Shown here one piece after another: positions 18,522 to 27,464 of a stretch of 64,000 nt of DNA (within the stretch, counting starts at the first letter, position 1; every line of letters begins with the position of its first letter). The stretch is from NCBI GenBank assembly GCA_963822595.1, contig CAWGIG010000001.1:558001-622000 (forward strand), in the 5' to 3' direction. Under the pieces are notes generated by a model. The model was not told the DNA's origin and did not search any database. It saw nothing but the letters and a program-made list of their open reading frames with translations. A program made the position numbers and the translations under genes. This DNA comes from CAVRUH01 sp963822595 (GTDB lineage Bacteria; Chlamydiota; Chlamydiia; Chlamydiales; Waddliaceae).

Positions 18522-18941
18522 TTACACTCTTCTTCTTTTTCGTGGGCGGCAACCGTTGTGTGGCACGGGTGTCTTATCGCAAATTGTAGTCACGATCAAT
18601 CCGGAACTTAGAAGTCCGCGAACGGCTGACTCACGGCCTGCGCCAGGTCCATTAACGTTAACTTCGACTTCTCGAAGGCCTAGTCCCATGGCTACTTTAG
18701 CAGCGTCTTGTGCAGCTTGTGTGGCTGCGAATGCTGATGATTTTCTAGAACCTACATAACCCATTTTTCCTGCGGAAGCCCAAGCGATGACATTTCCACC
18801 TGGATCGGTGATAGTGATAATGGTGTTATTGAAAGATGCCATAACGTGAACGATCCCTGATGGGACGTTACGTACAATACGCTTTTTTACTTTACCAGGA
18901 CTTTTCTTTGTCGTTGGTTTTGCAGCTTGTTGTTTAGCCAA
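18522..18941 (-). CDS. rpsK: 30S ribosomal protein S11
   Basis: The protein has 139 residues. A Lys-rich N-terminal tail is followed by the conserved core (HVMASFNNTIITITD; GRESAVRGLLSSGL) and the PVPHNGCRPRKRRRV C-terminus that lines the platform mRNA path. It is 18 nt downstream of rpsM. Confidence 0.98.
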   Translation of the reverse strand: MAKQQAAKPTTKKSPGKVKKRIVRNVPSGIVHVMASFNNTIITITDPGGNVIAWASAGKMGYVGSRKSSAFAATQAAQDAAKVAMGLGLREVEVNVNGPGAGRESAVRGLLSSGLIVTTICDKTPVPHNGCRPRKRRRV

Positions 18942-18959
18942 AGTTAGATACTCCTCTTA

Positions 18960-19343
18960 TTATTTTTTAGCGACTGCTGTTTTTTTACCGGCAACTGTTT
19001 TTCTCTTACCCTTACGAGTTCTGGAGTTGGTACGTGTACGTTGACCTCTGCAAGGAAGTCCTACACGGTGACGAGTTCCGCGGTAGCAATGAATCGCAAT
19101 CATTCTCTTAATGTTGTTTTGCACAAGGCGGCGAAGATCTCCTTCAACTACGTATTCGTTTTGTAGAAGGCTGTTGATCCTGGCGATATCATCTTGAGTT
19201 AGTTGTTGAGCGCGCATATCTGGATTGAGGCCCAGCTTCTCAATAATTTCTTTCGATCGTGATCTTCCTACACCGTAAATGTAGGTAAGACTGATAACTA
19301 AACGTTTGTTGTCGGGTATATCTGTACCGATAACTCTTGGCAT
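18960..19343 (-). CDS. rpsM: 30S ribosomal protein S13
   Basis: The protein has 127 residues with the S13 N-terminal GTDIPDNKRLVISLTYIYG and the C-terminal RGQRTRTNSRTRKG that contacts P-site tRNA. The Lys/Ala-rich tail (KKTAVAKK) is normal. No rpmJ or infA lies between secY and rpsM, unlike in many bacteria. Confidence 0.98.
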   Translation of the reverse strand: MPRVIGTDIPDNKRLVISLTYIYGVGRSRSKEIIEKLGLNPDMRAQQLTQDDIARINSLLQNEYVVEGDLRRLVQNNIKRMIAIHCYRGTRHRVGLPCRGQRTRTNSRTRKGKRKTVAGKKTAVAKK

Positions 19344-19424
19344 TGTGGTCGCTCCTAATTGTTTTCTAAAATGAATAGTAAAATCTTACCATCTTTGCTT
19401 ATTTTCTGCAATCTCTTACTCTCC

Positions 19425-20795
19425 CTATCTTCCTTTAATCCGTCCTTTTGTCATAAAGCCTTCGTAGCGCTTTGTGAGGAGGTGTGATTCTATCTGCTTC
19501 ATGGTATCTAGAACGACTCCGACTAAAATTAATAGGGAGGTTCCGCCAAAGAAGTAGCTTATTGTAGGGGGAACATTAAGTAATCTTCCAACAAGGTTGG
19601 GAAGGATGGCAATTAACGACAAGAAAATGGCGCCCAAGAAGGTAATTTTATTCATTGTGGATTCGAGATATTCTTGAGTGGGTTTACCTTGTCTGATTCC
19701 TGGAACAAAGGCTCCATTTTTCTTCATATCTGAGGCAATTTGATCCGGACGGAACTGTGTTGCGGTCCAGAAATAAGTGAAGAAAATAATGAGCATGACG
19801 AAAAATACGAGGTATGTTGTAGCTCTGGGGTCGAGGTAAGTCGCGAATGAGGATAAGAAGCTACCTTGTCCGAGGAAAGTGGCCAATGTTGCAGGGAACA
19901 TGAGGAGTGAGGAGGCGAAAATAACAGGGATAACGCCAGCGTAGTTTACTTTGAGAGGGATATAAGAGCTTTGACCTTGGACTTCTTTACGGCCAACGAC
20001 ACGACGTGCGTATTGCAGAGGGATCCGTCTGTGACCTTGGATAATTAAAATGGTGCCTAGAGTAACGCAGACGAAGAGGGCAATTAGAACAAGGACGGAA
20101 GCCAGGTTCATTTGTCCAGGGATTTGAGAATCTAGGTTAAGTTGCTGGATGATTAGACCAAAAGCCATAGGAAGTTGAGAAACGATACCTAGGGAGATGA
20201 TAAGGCTCATGCCGTTACCGATACCACGTTCGGTAATTTGTTCTCCGACCCACATTAAGAATACGGTACCTGTAGTCATGGTAGCGATAAAAATGAGAAA
20301 GAAGAGGATAGGCGTCCCGAACATTTGGTAGTGGAGAAGATCAGAGGAGACGATACCTGGTCTTGCGATGTTCATCCCGAGGGCGTATTTTGCGAAGAGG
20401 GAAGATTGAATGAAGGCGAGGAGGATCGTCATCAGTCGGGTAAGTTTATTAACTTTTCGTTTTCCTTGAGTTGGATTTTCGCGGACTTCTCTTTGGAGGG
20501 AAGGCCAGAGGGCGACGAAAAGCTGCATGATAATAGAAGCTGAAATGTAAGGAACGACGCCAAGGGCGATGACAGTCATTTGAGAGAAGGCACCCCCTGA
20601 GAACATATCTACCATTTGGAAGAGGTTTTGGCCACCCCCTGAGAGTTGGCGGAAGTATCCGACAGCCACTTCGCTATTGATTCCGGGGACAGGTATAAAA
20701 CCGCCGATACGGCAAACAACGAGCATTAGGAGCGTGAACACTATCTTTGAACGCAGCTCAGGAATCTGAAAGACCCTTTGTAACCCTTGAAACAT
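19425..20795 (-). CDS. secY: Protein translocase subunit SecY
   Basis: The protein has 456 residues with ten predicted transmembrane helices. Recognisable landmarks are the N-terminal RSKIVFTLLMLVVCRIGGFIPVPG, the plug region (ALGVVPYISASIIMQL), and the cytosolic loops GQGHRRIPLQYARR-like (here QGHRRIPLQYARR) and FRPDQIASDMKKNGAFVPGI. It forms the Sec channel in the inner membrane with SecE and SecG. It lies between rplO and rpsM in the spc block; adk is not adjacent. Confidence 0.98.
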   Translation of the reverse strand: MFQGLQRVFQIPELRSKIVFTLLMLVVCRIGGFIPVPGINSEVAVGYFRQLSGGGQNLFQMVDMFSGGAFSQMTVIALGVVPYISASIIMQLFVALWPSLQREVRENPTQGKRKVNKLTRLMTILLAFIQSSLFAKYALGMNIARPGIVSSDLLHYQMFGTPILFFLIFIATMTTGTVFLMWVGEQITERGIGNGMSLIISLGIVSQLPMAFGLIIQQLNLDSQIPGQMNLASVLVLIALFVCVTLGTILIIQGHRRIPLQYARRVVGRKEVQGQSSYIPLKVNYAGVIPVIFASSLLMFPATLATFLGQGSFLSSFATYLDPRATTYLVFFVMLIIFFTYFWTATQFRPDQIASDMKKNGAFVPGIRQGKPTQEYLESTMNKITFLGAIFLSLIAILPNLVGRLLNVPPTISYFFGGTSLLILVGVVLDTMKQIESHLLTKRYEGFMTKGRIKGR

Positions 20796-20846
20796 CTCTT
20801 CCTCACATTAAGTAAAAGTATCGTTTATGAAATTACTCTACCGATC

Positions 20847-21314
20847 TTAAGCTTCTTTTTCTTCGTTGAGCAAAGTAAAAGTTATCTTAGCTTTTTGCAG
20901 TTTATCACGAGCGCTCTTTGAAATAGAATGTATTTCGAAAGAAACTTTTTTAGTGATTTCGCCGTCGCCTAGTAGTTTTATGCCGTTAATTCTTCCGGTA
21001 TAAAAGCCGTATTTCTTGAGAGACTCTGCATTGACCACTTCCCCATCTTTATAAACTTTGTCGATTTGGGATAAATTGACAGAAGTTAAGCGATGTTGAA
21101 AGCGTACGTTGCTGAATCCGCGAATAGGGATTTTCATAAACATACGGAACTGACCACCTTCGTAGCCGTAGCGACGTGTGTAGCCGGAGCGAGAACCCGC
21201 ACCTTTTTCACCACGACCGCAGGTTTTTCCGAGGCCGGAGCCGATACCGCGACCGAGAAGTTTACGAGGTTTACGTTCTTTTGTTGTATTTTTTAGGCTA
21301 TGTAGTTTAAACAT
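20847..21314 (-). CDS. rplO: 50S ribosomal protein L15
   Basis: The protein has 155 residues with the L15 Gly-rich basic N-terminus (RGIGSGLGKTCGRGEKGAGSRSG) split here only for description, followed by the conserved GGQFRMFMKIPIRGFSN region. Its start overlaps the rpsE stop by 8 nt, which suggests translational coupling. No rpmD (L30) gene is present between rpsE and rplO, as in chlamydiae generally. Confidence 0.97.
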   Translation of the reverse strand: MFKLHSLKNTTKERKPRKLLGRGIGSGLGKTCGRGEKGAGSRSGYTRRYGYEGGQFRMFMKIPIRGFSNVRFQHRLTSVNLSQIDKVYKDGEVVNAESLKKYGFYTGRINGIKLLGDGEITKKVSFEIHSISKSARDKLQKAKITFTLLNEEKEA

Positions 21315-21810
21315 TTATACCTCTTTCCTTTCTGATTTCATCTCGTGTACGGAGGAGACTCAGAGCTTTAAAAGTTGCTTTAACTTGGTTAATGGGGTTG
21401 CTGCAACCAAGGCTTTTTGCCATGATATTTTTGATACCCGCCATTTCGAGGACGGAGCGCACTTGAGAACCAGCAATTACACCAGCACCATCCGGAGCAG
21501 GTTTCATGAGAAGTTTAGCACCATCGAATTCGACGAGAATTTCATGGGGGATGGTATTGCCTTCGGTAGCATAGCTACGGAGGTTCTTTTTAGCAGCTTC
21601 TCCACCTTTGCGAATAGCGTCGGTAAGTTCGTTAGCTTTTGCGAAGCCGAAGCCGATTTTACCTTTACCGTCACCGGCGAGGATAAGAGCTGAGAAGCTA
21701 AACTTACGTCCGCCCGTTACGACTTTAGAGCAGCGATTGATGTAGAGAACTTTTTCTGTAATATCGCTTGCTGCTTTTTCTTTTTTATTTGAGTCACTAT
21801 GTTTCGCCAT
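21307..21810 (-). CDS. rpsE: 30S ribosomal protein S5
   Basis: The protein has 167 residues. The conserved KVLYINRCSKVVTGGRKFSF segment and GDGKGKIGFGFAKANE are the S5 RNA-binding domain, and GAGVIAGSQVRSVLEMAGI is the C-terminal domain. S5 acts in decoding fidelity. It overlaps rplO by 8 nt. Confidence 0.98.
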   Translation of the reverse strand: MAKHSDSNKKEKAASDITEKVLYINRCSKVVTGGRKFSFSALILAGDGKGKIGFGFAKANELTDAIRKGGEAAKKNLRSYATEGNTIPHEILVEFDGAKLLMKPAPDGAGVIAGSQVRSVLEMAGIKNIMAKSLGCSNPINQVKATFKALSLLRTRDEIRKERGINV

Positions 21811-21827
21811 TTAATCTTTCCCTACAA

Positions 21828-22196
21828 TTAAAATTTAAGTCCGGCACCGCGCGCTCCGTCTGCCAATTCGGCAAGGATACCGTGGTACTTATGTGGGCCG
21901 CGATCAAAGACAACTTCTTTGATATTTTTTGCTAGAGCGATTTCTGCAATGCGTTCACCGATTTTCTTTGCAGTTGCTTTATTTTTACCATGTTCGCCAT
22001 CTTTAAATTCTTTTGAGATTGTCGATATAGCGCCTAGAGTTACGCCGGCTTCGTCGTCAATAAGTTGGACATAGATATGGTAATTTGTTTTTTGCACACA
22101 CATTCTGGGTTTAATGCTATTCCCATGGAGGTGTTTACGTACACGTAACGCACGTTTTTTACGTAAAATTTGATTTTTAAATTGTATACTTTTCAT
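21828..22196 (-). CDS. rplR: 50S ribosomal protein L18
   Basis: The protein has 122 residues. L18 binds 5S rRNA, through the basic N-terminus (KKRALRVRKHLHGN) and the C-terminal FDRGPHKYHGILAELADGAR motif. It lies 11 nt downstream of rplF. Confidence 0.98.
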   Translation of the reverse strand: MKSIQFKNQILRKKRALRVRKHLHGNSIKPRMCVQKTNYHIYVQLIDDEAGVTLGAISTISKEFKDGEHGKNKATAKKIGERIAEIALAKNIKEVVFDRGPHKYHGILAELADGARGAGLKF

Positions 22197-22206
22197 AAAT
22201 ACCTTT

Positions 22207-22749
22207 TTAAGCTTTTGCTGCTACTTTTCCTGCTTTTCTTCGTACAAACTCATCAACGTAACGAATTCCTTTACCTTGGTAAGGTTCAGGAGGTCTGATA
22301 GCGCGGATGGAAGCAGCAAATTGACCTACTACTTGTTTGTCGATGCCTTTAATTGTTATGCGAGTACCCTTTTCAACGGAAACTTCGATGCCATTTGGAA
22401 TGGGCAATAAGTCCGGATGGGAGTGACCCACTAGGATATTTAAATTATGTCCTTGGACTGAGGATCGGTAACCGACGCCAATCATATCGAGGACTTTTTG
22501 ATATCCTACAGTAACCCCTTTCACCATATTTTCGATAAGGGCACGGAAGAGACCGTGGAAGTTTGTTCTATCGGACACAGCTTCATTATTAGAAACGATG
22601 ACATGTCCGTCTTCAACTTTGACGGAAACTTCTGGGATAATATGTAAAGTTAAAGTACCTTTTGGCCCTTTTACATGAAGGACGGAGTCTTTCACGGTGA
22701 TGTCTACACCTTTGGGGATTACAACGGGCATTTTTCCAATTCGGGTCAT
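22207..22749 (-). CDS. rplF: 50S ribosomal protein L6
   Basis: The protein has 180 residues with two repeated alpha/beta domains. The C-terminal signature RIRPPEPYQGKGIRY-like sequence is present (here IRPPEPYQGKGIRYVDE), as is the N-terminal MTRIGKMPVVIPKGV. L6 sits near the sarcin-ricin loop and factor-binding site. Confidence 0.98.
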   Translation of the reverse strand: MTRIGKMPVVIPKGVDITVKDSVLHVKGPKGTLTLHIIPEVSVKVEDGHVIVSNNEAVSDRTNFHGLFRALIENMVKGVTVGYQKVLDMIGVGYRSSVQGHNLNILVGHSHPDLLPIPNGIEVSVEKGTRITIKGIDKQVVGQFAASIRAIRPPEPYQGKGIRYVDEFVRRKAGKVAAKA

Positions 22750-22771
22750 TTCTCTATTCTCCTTTCAATCT

Positions 22772-23173
22772 TTACCAAACGAGGCATAGCAATTCGCCGC
22801 CAATTTTTTTATCTCTTGCCTTTTTCCCTGGTAGTATACCGTGGGAAGTTGACAGGATAGAGAGACCAAAACCTCCGTAGAAGGTAGGGATCTCTTGGTA
22901 AGTTACGTACTTACGCAAACCAGGTCTGGATACCCTTTTAATTCCTGTTATTACAGGAAGTCTTCCCTCTCTGTATTTCAGAAAAACTCTTACGGTACCG
23001 CGCTGTGGAGTATCTTTTTTCACAAGGAAGCCTTCGATGAAACCACAGTTTTTGAGGATTTCAGAAATGCTCTCTTTCATTTTGCTCCAACTCACATCGA
23101 TGTAGCGGTGTTGAGCTTTTACACCATTTCGAATTCTTGTGAGAAAGTCGGCTACTGGGTCGTTAACTGCCAT
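22772..23173 (-). CDS. rpsH: 30S ribosomal protein S8
   Basis: The protein has 133 residues. The N-terminal DPVADFLTRIRNG and the C-terminal GLSILSTSHGILPGKKARDK are S8 signatures. In E. coli S8 represses the spc operon by binding its mRNA; whether that holds here is unknown. It lies 17 nt downstream of rplE. Confidence 0.98.
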   Translation of the reverse strand: MAVNDPVADFLTRIRNGVKAQHRYIDVSWSKMKESISEILKNCGFIEGFLVKKDTPQRGTVRVFLKYREGRLPVITGIKRVSRPGLRKYVTYQEIPTFYGGFGLSILSTSHGILPGKKARDKKIGGELLCLVW

Positions 23174-23190
23174 AATTCCTTCTCCTCTCC

Positions 23191-23748
23191 TTAGGCTGCA
23201 ACCACAACGGGCAGGTTTTTGAATGGAAGACCGAGTAATCGAAGTAATTCGATTGACTCTTCATCCGTTTTAGCACTAGTTACAAAGGAGATATGCATCC
23301 CTTGTGTTCTTTTAACTTCGTCCAAATTAACTTCGGCGAAGATTTGTTGGTCATCGATGCCCAGGGTATAGTTACCTGAACCATCGCCTTTTGTTTCGAA
23401 TCCACGAAAGTCGCGGATACGAGGGGAAGCGATGTTAAAAAATCTGTCGATGAAGTCGTACATTCTTTCTCCACGGAGAGTTACCTTGATACCGATAGGT
23501 TGACCTTCGCGAAGTTTAAAGTTAGAAATTGCTTTCTTCGATTTAGTAAGGATCGGTTTTTGTCCTGAGATTGCTGTAAGTTCATTGACATGAGCTTGCA
23601 AAATACTTTTATCTTTTGCAGCTTCAGCCACGCCCATGTTGATCACTACCTTTAGGAGGGCAGGGATTTTCATTGGGTTTGTGAAGTTGAACTTTTTTTG
23701 GAGCTCAGGTTTTACTTCTTCTAAATATCTTTTTTTAAGCCTTGACAT
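23191..23748 (-). CDS. rplE: 50S ribosomal protein L5
   Basis: The protein has 185 residues from the ATG at 23748 (MSRLKKRYLEEVKPELQKKF), close to the usual length of about 180. A longer frame to 23778 needs a TTG start and adds ten residues unlike the family. L5 binds 5S rRNA and the P-site tRNA elbow; GFETKGDGSGNYTLGIDDQ is the conserved loop region. Confidence 0.97.
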   Translation of the reverse strand: MSRLKKRYLEEVKPELQKKFNFTNPMKIPALLKVVINMGVAEAAKDKSILQAHVNELTAISGQKPILTKSKKAISNFKLREGQPIGIKVTLRGERMYDFIDRFFNIASPRIRDFRGFETKGDGSGNYTLGIDDQQIFAEVNLDEVKRTQGMHISFVTSAKTDEESIELLRLLGLPFKNLPVVVAA

Positions 23749-23780
23749 TGCATTTAACTCTTTTAAGTGTTTCACCAAAT

Positions 23781-24029
23781 TTATTTTTTTTCTTCATCTC
23801 TGTAAGGGGCGACCTTCGATAATCTGATAGCTTTTTCTAGCTCGATGATTCCGCCTTGTGGATGTCTTTCGCTTTTTTTAACGTGTTTTTTGCAAACGTT
23901 TACCCCTTGTACAGTGACTGTTTCATCTGTTCGAGATAAAACTGTACCGGACATACCGCGATCGTTGCCGGCGATGACATAAATTTTGTCACCTTTTTTA
24001 ATAGCTTTATTGTGTCTAAGTTTTGTCAT
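23781..24029 (-). CDS. rplX: 50S ribosomal protein L24, short form
   Basis: The protein has 82 residues. The KOW motif (KKGDKIYVIAGNDRGMSGTV) and GVNVCKKHVKKS are intact, so this is L24, an assembly initiator of the large subunit. It stops about 25 residues earlier than the usual 105-111, after LSKVAPYRDEEKK. The lost part normally forms a beta extension (GKPTRVGYR-type). It abuts rplN with a 1-nt gap. Confidence 0.95.
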   Translation of the reverse strand: MTKLRHNKAIKKGDKIYVIAGNDRGMSGTVLSRTDETVTVQGVNVCKKHVKKSERHPQGGIIELEKAIRLSKVAPYRDEEKK

Positions 24030-24030
24030 T

Positions 24031-24399
24031 TTATATTACCTCTGGTGCCAGAGAAGAAATTTTTAGGAAGTTCTTCTCGCGTAGTTCACGAGCGATCGGT
24101 CCGAAGACGCGAGTGCCGCGTGGGTTATTTTTATCATCGATAAGAACGGCTGCGTTTGTATCAAATCGAATTTTTGAACCGTCTTTTCTTTTAATTGGGG
24201 AGCGAGAACGGACGATAACGGCTCTAACGACTTCCCCTTTTTTTACGGAACCATGTGGGTCGGCTTCGCGAACTGAGCAGATAATGATATCTCCAGTTGC
24301 AGCGTAGCGACGCTTGGAACCGCCGAGTACTTTGAAGCACTTTATGCGTTTGGCACCGCTGTTATCGGCGACGTCTAGTTCTGATTCTTGTTGGATCAT
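24031..24399 (-). CDS. rplN: 50S ribosomal protein L14
   Basis: The protein has 122 residues, exactly the family norm. MIQQESELDVADNSGAKRI is the canonical N-terminus and ARELREKNFLKISSLAPEVI the canonical C-terminus. L14 lies at the subunit interface. Confidence 0.98.
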   Translation of the reverse strand: MIQQESELDVADNSGAKRIKCFKVLGGSKRRYAATGDIIICSVREADPHGSVKKGEVVRAVIVRSRSPIKRKDGSKIRFDTNAAVLIDDKNNPRGTRVFGPIARELREKNFLKISSLAPEVI

Positions 24400-24417
24400 T
24401 TTATTCCCTTATAATTT

Positions 24418-24675
24418 TTAAGCTTCTACTTTAGAAACAACGCGCCATCTTTTTGTTTTAGACAGGGGTCTTGTTTCGGTAATGACTACTTTATCGCCGA
24501 TTTGGAGTGTTTCGTTATCGTTATGTGCGTAGAATTTAGTCCCACGGGTGATGACTTTTCCGTATTGAGGATGTGGGAATGTTCTATCGACATTGACGAC
24601 GACTGTCTTTTCCATTTTATTGGAAACGACAACACCTGTCTTTGTTTTACGGCTATTTCTTGCTGTGTCTTCCAT
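24418..24675 (-). CDS. rpsQ: 30S ribosomal protein S17
   Basis: The protein has 85 residues. The OB-fold signature KTGVVVSNKMEKTVVV and the GDKVVITETRPLSKTKRW motif identify S17, a primary 16S rRNA-binding protein. It lies 15 nt downstream of rpmC. Confidence 0.98.
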   Translation of the reverse strand: MEDTARNSRKTKTGVVVSNKMEKTVVVNVDRTFPHPQYGKVITRGTKFYAHNDNETLQIGDKVVITETRPLSKTKRWRVVSKVEA

Positions 24676-24690
24676 GAATGATCTCCTTAA

Positions 24691-24888
24691 TTATGCCCTT
24701 TTCTTTTCGTTAATGATAGTTAGAAGTCGGGCCATATTCTTTCTAGTTGTACGCAGCAGGTGCGGTTTTTCCAATTTTTTAGATTGTTTTTTTTCATTTA
24801 CCATGGAGAAGAGTTCTTTTTGGCAATCAGAGTATGCTGATTTAAGTTCTTCTACGGTTTGGTCTCTAAATTCTTTAGCTTTTTTCAT
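24691..24888 (-). CDS. rpmC: 50S ribosomal protein L29
   Basis: The protein has 65 residues forming a two-helix hairpin (EFRDQTVEELKSAYSDCQKE and ARLLTIINEKKRA). L29 lies at the peptide exit site. It lies 9 nt downstream of rplP, in the usual order. Confidence 0.97.
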   Translation of the reverse strand: MKKAKEFRDQTVEELKSAYSDCQKELFSMVNEKKQSKKLEKPHLLRTTRKNMARLLTIINEKKRA

Positions 24889-24897
24889 CTTTTTACC

Positions 24898-25317
24898 TTA
24901 AACTTGTTCTACGCGGTCAACGAAGCGCGTTTTTAGTCCTAATTTCGCTGACGCTCTTTTTAGGGCTTCTTGGGCCATTTCTCTTGGTACGTTACCTACT
25001 TCGAAGAGGATTCTACCTGGTCTAACAACGGCAACCCATTGATCGACAGCGCCTTTACCTTTACCCATACGAACCTCGAGAGGTTTTTTGGTGATGGGTT
25101 TATCGGGGAATACGCGCATCCAAACTTTACCACGACGTCTGAAGAAGCGGTTAATAGAAACGCGGCATGCTTCGAGTTGTCGAGCGGTGATCCATCCACG
25201 TTCTAGAACTTGGACGCCAAAATCACCAAAGTGTACGAAGTTAGCAGCCTTGCTAATTCCGGCCATTTGGCCTTTTTGTTGTTTGCGGTGCTTAGTTCTT
25301 TTTGGCATGAGTGTCAT
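24898..25317 (-). CDS. rplP: 50S ribosomal protein L16
   Basis: The protein has 139 residues. The start at 25317 gives MTLMPKRTKHRK, matching the chlamydial MLMPKRTK pattern and the only nearby ribosome site (AGGAG inside the end of rpsC). The start at 25308 is the alternative. RVFPDKPITKKPLEVRMGKG and VAVVRPGRILFEV are L16 signatures near the peptidyl-transferase centre. Confidence 0.98.
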   Translation of the reverse strand: MTLMPKRTKHRKQQKGQMAGISKAANFVHFGDFGVQVLERGWITARQLEACRVSINRFFRRRGKVWMRVFPDKPITKKPLEVRMGKGKGAVDQWVAVVRPGRILFEVGNVPREMAQEALKRASAKLGLKTRFVDRVEQV

Positions 25318-25319
25318 GG

Positions 25320-25967
25320 TTAAGCAATCTCCTTTTTCACATTCTCTTCTTCACCACGGTAGATCCAAACTTTTACACCGATGCTTCCGTAGGTTGTTTC
25401 AGCACGGCCACCGGCATAATCGATATCAGCGCGGAGTGTATGTAGGGGTACGCTACCCTCTTTGTACCATTCGGTACGTGCGATTTCTGCTCCGCCCAAG
25501 CGACCTGCGCATTGAACTTTTATTCCTAAGGCGCCAGCGTCCATGGAAGCTTGAATTGCTTTTTTCATGGCACGACGGAAAGGGATACGGCTTTCTAGTT
25601 GTTTTGCAATACCATCTGCAACAATTTGTGCATCTAGATCGGGTCTTTTTACTTCTTCTACTTCAACCCAGACTTGTTTTCCGGTGAGTTTGAAGAGTTC
25701 GCTCTTTAAGGTATCGATTTCAGCGCCTTTTTTGCCGATGACGTGTCCTGGTCTAGCGGTAACGATAGTTACTTCAACTTTTTCGGACATGCGACGAATT
25801 TTAATTTTCGACACGCCTTGGAAGCCTTTATCTTTCAGGATATATTTTCGAATTTTTTGGTCTTCGAAAATGAGATCACCGAATTCACTTTTATTTGCGA
25901 ACCATTTGGATTGCCAGTTTTTTCTGCGTATCAGTCTGAATCCAATCGGGTTTACTTTCTGTCCCAT
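25320..25967 (-). CDS. rpsC: 30S ribosomal protein S3
   Basis: The protein has 215 residues. MGQKVNPIGFRLIRRKNW is the S3 N-terminus, RPGHVIGKKGAEI the KH-domain GXXG loop, and GIKVQCAGRLGGAEIARTEW the C-terminal domain. S3 lines the mRNA entry channel. The rplP start is 2 nt after its stop codon. Confidence 0.98.
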   Translation of the reverse strand: MGQKVNPIGFRLIRRKNWQSKWFANKSEFGDLIFEDQKIRKYILKDKGFQGVSKIKIRRMSEKVEVTIVTARPGHVIGKKGAEIDTLKSELFKLTGKQVWVEVEEVKRPDLDAQIVADGIAKQLESRIPFRRAMKKAIQASMDAGALGIKVQCAGRLGGAEIARTEWYKEGSVPLHTLRADIDYAGGRAETTYGSIGVKVWIYRGEEENVKKEIA

Positions 25968-25979
25968 TGATACTGCTCC

Positions 25980-26318
25980 TTATTCTTTGCTCACGACAAC
26001 GGTGAAATGGCTAGTTCTTTTAATAATTGGACTACGACCGCCGCGACTTCTTGCGCGTGCTCGTTTCATTCTCGACCCTTCGTCGATTCTAACTTCTGTA
26101 ACTTTCAGGTTCTCTTTGCGAGCGTCGTCGATTTGAGTTTCGGCGTTTGCGATGGCGCTTTTAAGAGTTTTTGATAGGAGACGACCACCTTTAAGCTTTG
26201 AGAAAGCTAGTTGGTGCATCGCTTCGATCACTGGAAGTCCTCTGATCAAACCTGCAGCCAAACGGGCTTTCTGAGGGCTGATTCTTTGGTATTTTGATTT
26301 TGCTATTGCTTGGCTCAT
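25980..26318 (-). CDS. rplV: 50S ribosomal protein L22
   Basis: The protein has 112 residues. KYQRISPQKARLAAGLIRG and the extended beta hairpin (MKRARARSRGGRSPIIKRTSH) that reaches into the exit tunnel are present. This hairpin is where macrolide-resistance changes arise in other bacteria. It lies 10 nt downstream of rpsS. Confidence 0.98.
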   Translation of the reverse strand: MSQAIAKSKYQRISPQKARLAAGLIRGLPVIEAMHQLAFSKLKGGRLLSKTLKSAIANAETQIDDARKENLKVTEVRIDEGSRMKRARARSRGGRSPIIKRTSHFTVVVSKE

Positions 26319-26328
26319 TATGGTTTTC

Positions 26329-26601
26329 CTATACTGTTTTTTTCAATGGGTGTCCTTTAAAGACACGTGTTGGTGCGAATTCGCCGAGGCGGTGTCCGAC
26401 CATGTTTTCGGATACAAACACTGTTAAAAACTTGTGACCATTGTGTAGTTCAAAAGTATGTCCGACCATATCTGGAATGATCATTGAACGACGAGACCAT
26501 GTTTTAATAGGCTTTTTGGTGCCTGCATCATTTTGTTTCACTACCTTATCCATGAGGTGATGATCGACAAAGTATCCTTTTTTCAGTGACCTGTTACTCA
26601 T
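26329..26601 (-). CDS. rpsS: 30S ribosomal protein S19
   Basis: The protein has 90 residues. SRRSMIIPDMVGHTFELHNG and MVGHRLGEFAPTRVFKGH are S19 signatures. The first residues (MSNRSLKKGYFVDHHLMDKV) fit the family. It lies 2 nt downstream of rplB. Confidence 0.98.
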   Translation of the reverse strand: MSNRSLKKGYFVDHHLMDKVVKQNDAGTKKPIKTWSRRSMIIPDMVGHTFELHNGHKFLTVFVSENMVGHRLGEFAPTRVFKGHPLKKTV

Positions 26602-26603
26602 AA

Positions 26604-27449
26604 TTATTTCTTCCTTCGGTCTTTAACAATAAGCTTTGATGTTTTCTTCGGAGAACGGGTACGGAATCCTTTCGCGTAGACTCCCCAAGGTGATTGAGGG
26701 ATGTTACCTTTACCACGGCCTTCGCCACCACCCTGAGGGTGATCGACTGGGTTCATGGCGATACCACGGACAGTAGGTCTGATACCTTTCCATCTTGTTC
26801 TTCCGGCTTTTCCTTCAACGCGTAGATTATGTTCGGAGTTTGATACGGCACCGAAAGTTGCAGAGCAATTTTCAGGGACCATACGGACTTCTCCGGAGGG
26901 CATACGCAATGTGGCGTGACCGCCGCTACGAGCCATAAGCTGAGCTGATAAACCAGCAGAACGTACGAGTTTTCCACCTTTTCCGGCGAGCATTTCGATA
27001 TTATGAACGACGGAACCGAGGGGCATAAATCGTAATTGCATTGAGTTACCGGTTTTAAAAGGTACATTTTGTCCGGCTTGGACAGTGTCCCCGACTTTTA
27101 TTCCGTGAGGAGCTAATATGTATCTTTTTTCGCCATCGACGTAATTGAGAAGTGCGATATACGCTGATCTATTTGGATCGTATTCGATGGATGCTACACG
27201 TGCTGGGACATCGAGTTTATCGCGTTTGAAGTCGACCATACGGTAGTGTTTTTTATGACCGCCACCACGATGACGGCAGGTAATATGTCCATTGTTATTA
27301 CGTCCACCGGTTCTCTTCTTTGTTCTAAGAAGGGACTTCGTTGGTTTTACGGTAGCACGGCTTGTTGGGTTAGGACGAGTCAATTCCTCATGTTTTTGGA
27401 GGATTAGAGTCCTTGTGCTAGGAGTAACAGGTCGATAGGTTTTCAACAT
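26604..27449 (-). CDS. rplB: 50S ribosomal protein L2
   Basis: The protein has 281 residues. The RNA-binding domain (KRTGGRNNNGHITCRHRGGG) and the peptidyl-transferase-associated GVAMNPVDHP-type motif (here GIAMNPVDHPQGGGEGRG) are present, with the essential histidine. It lies 15 nt downstream of rplW in the S10 block. Confidence 0.98.
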   Translation of the reverse strand: MLKTYRPVTPSTRTLILQKHEELTRPNPTSRATVKPTKSLLRTKKRTGGRNNNGHITCRHRGGGHKKHYRMVDFKRDKLDVPARVASIEYDPNRSAYIALLNYVDGEKRYILAPHGIKVGDTVQAGQNVPFKTGNSMQLRFMPLGSVVHNIEMLAGKGGKLVRSAGLSAQLMARSGGHATLRMPSGEVRMVPENCSATFGAVSNSEHNLRVEGKAGRTRWKGIRPTVRGIAMNPVDHPQGGGEGRGKGNIPQSPWGVYAKGFRTRSPKKTSKLIVKDRRKK

Positions 27450-27464
27450 AGTGTGTTTTCCTTC

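Noticed and set aside
25088..26136. Long plus-strand frames opposite rplP, rpsC and rplV
   Set aside because: They are antisense to conserved ribosomal genes, have no ribosome sites and no recognisable sequence.
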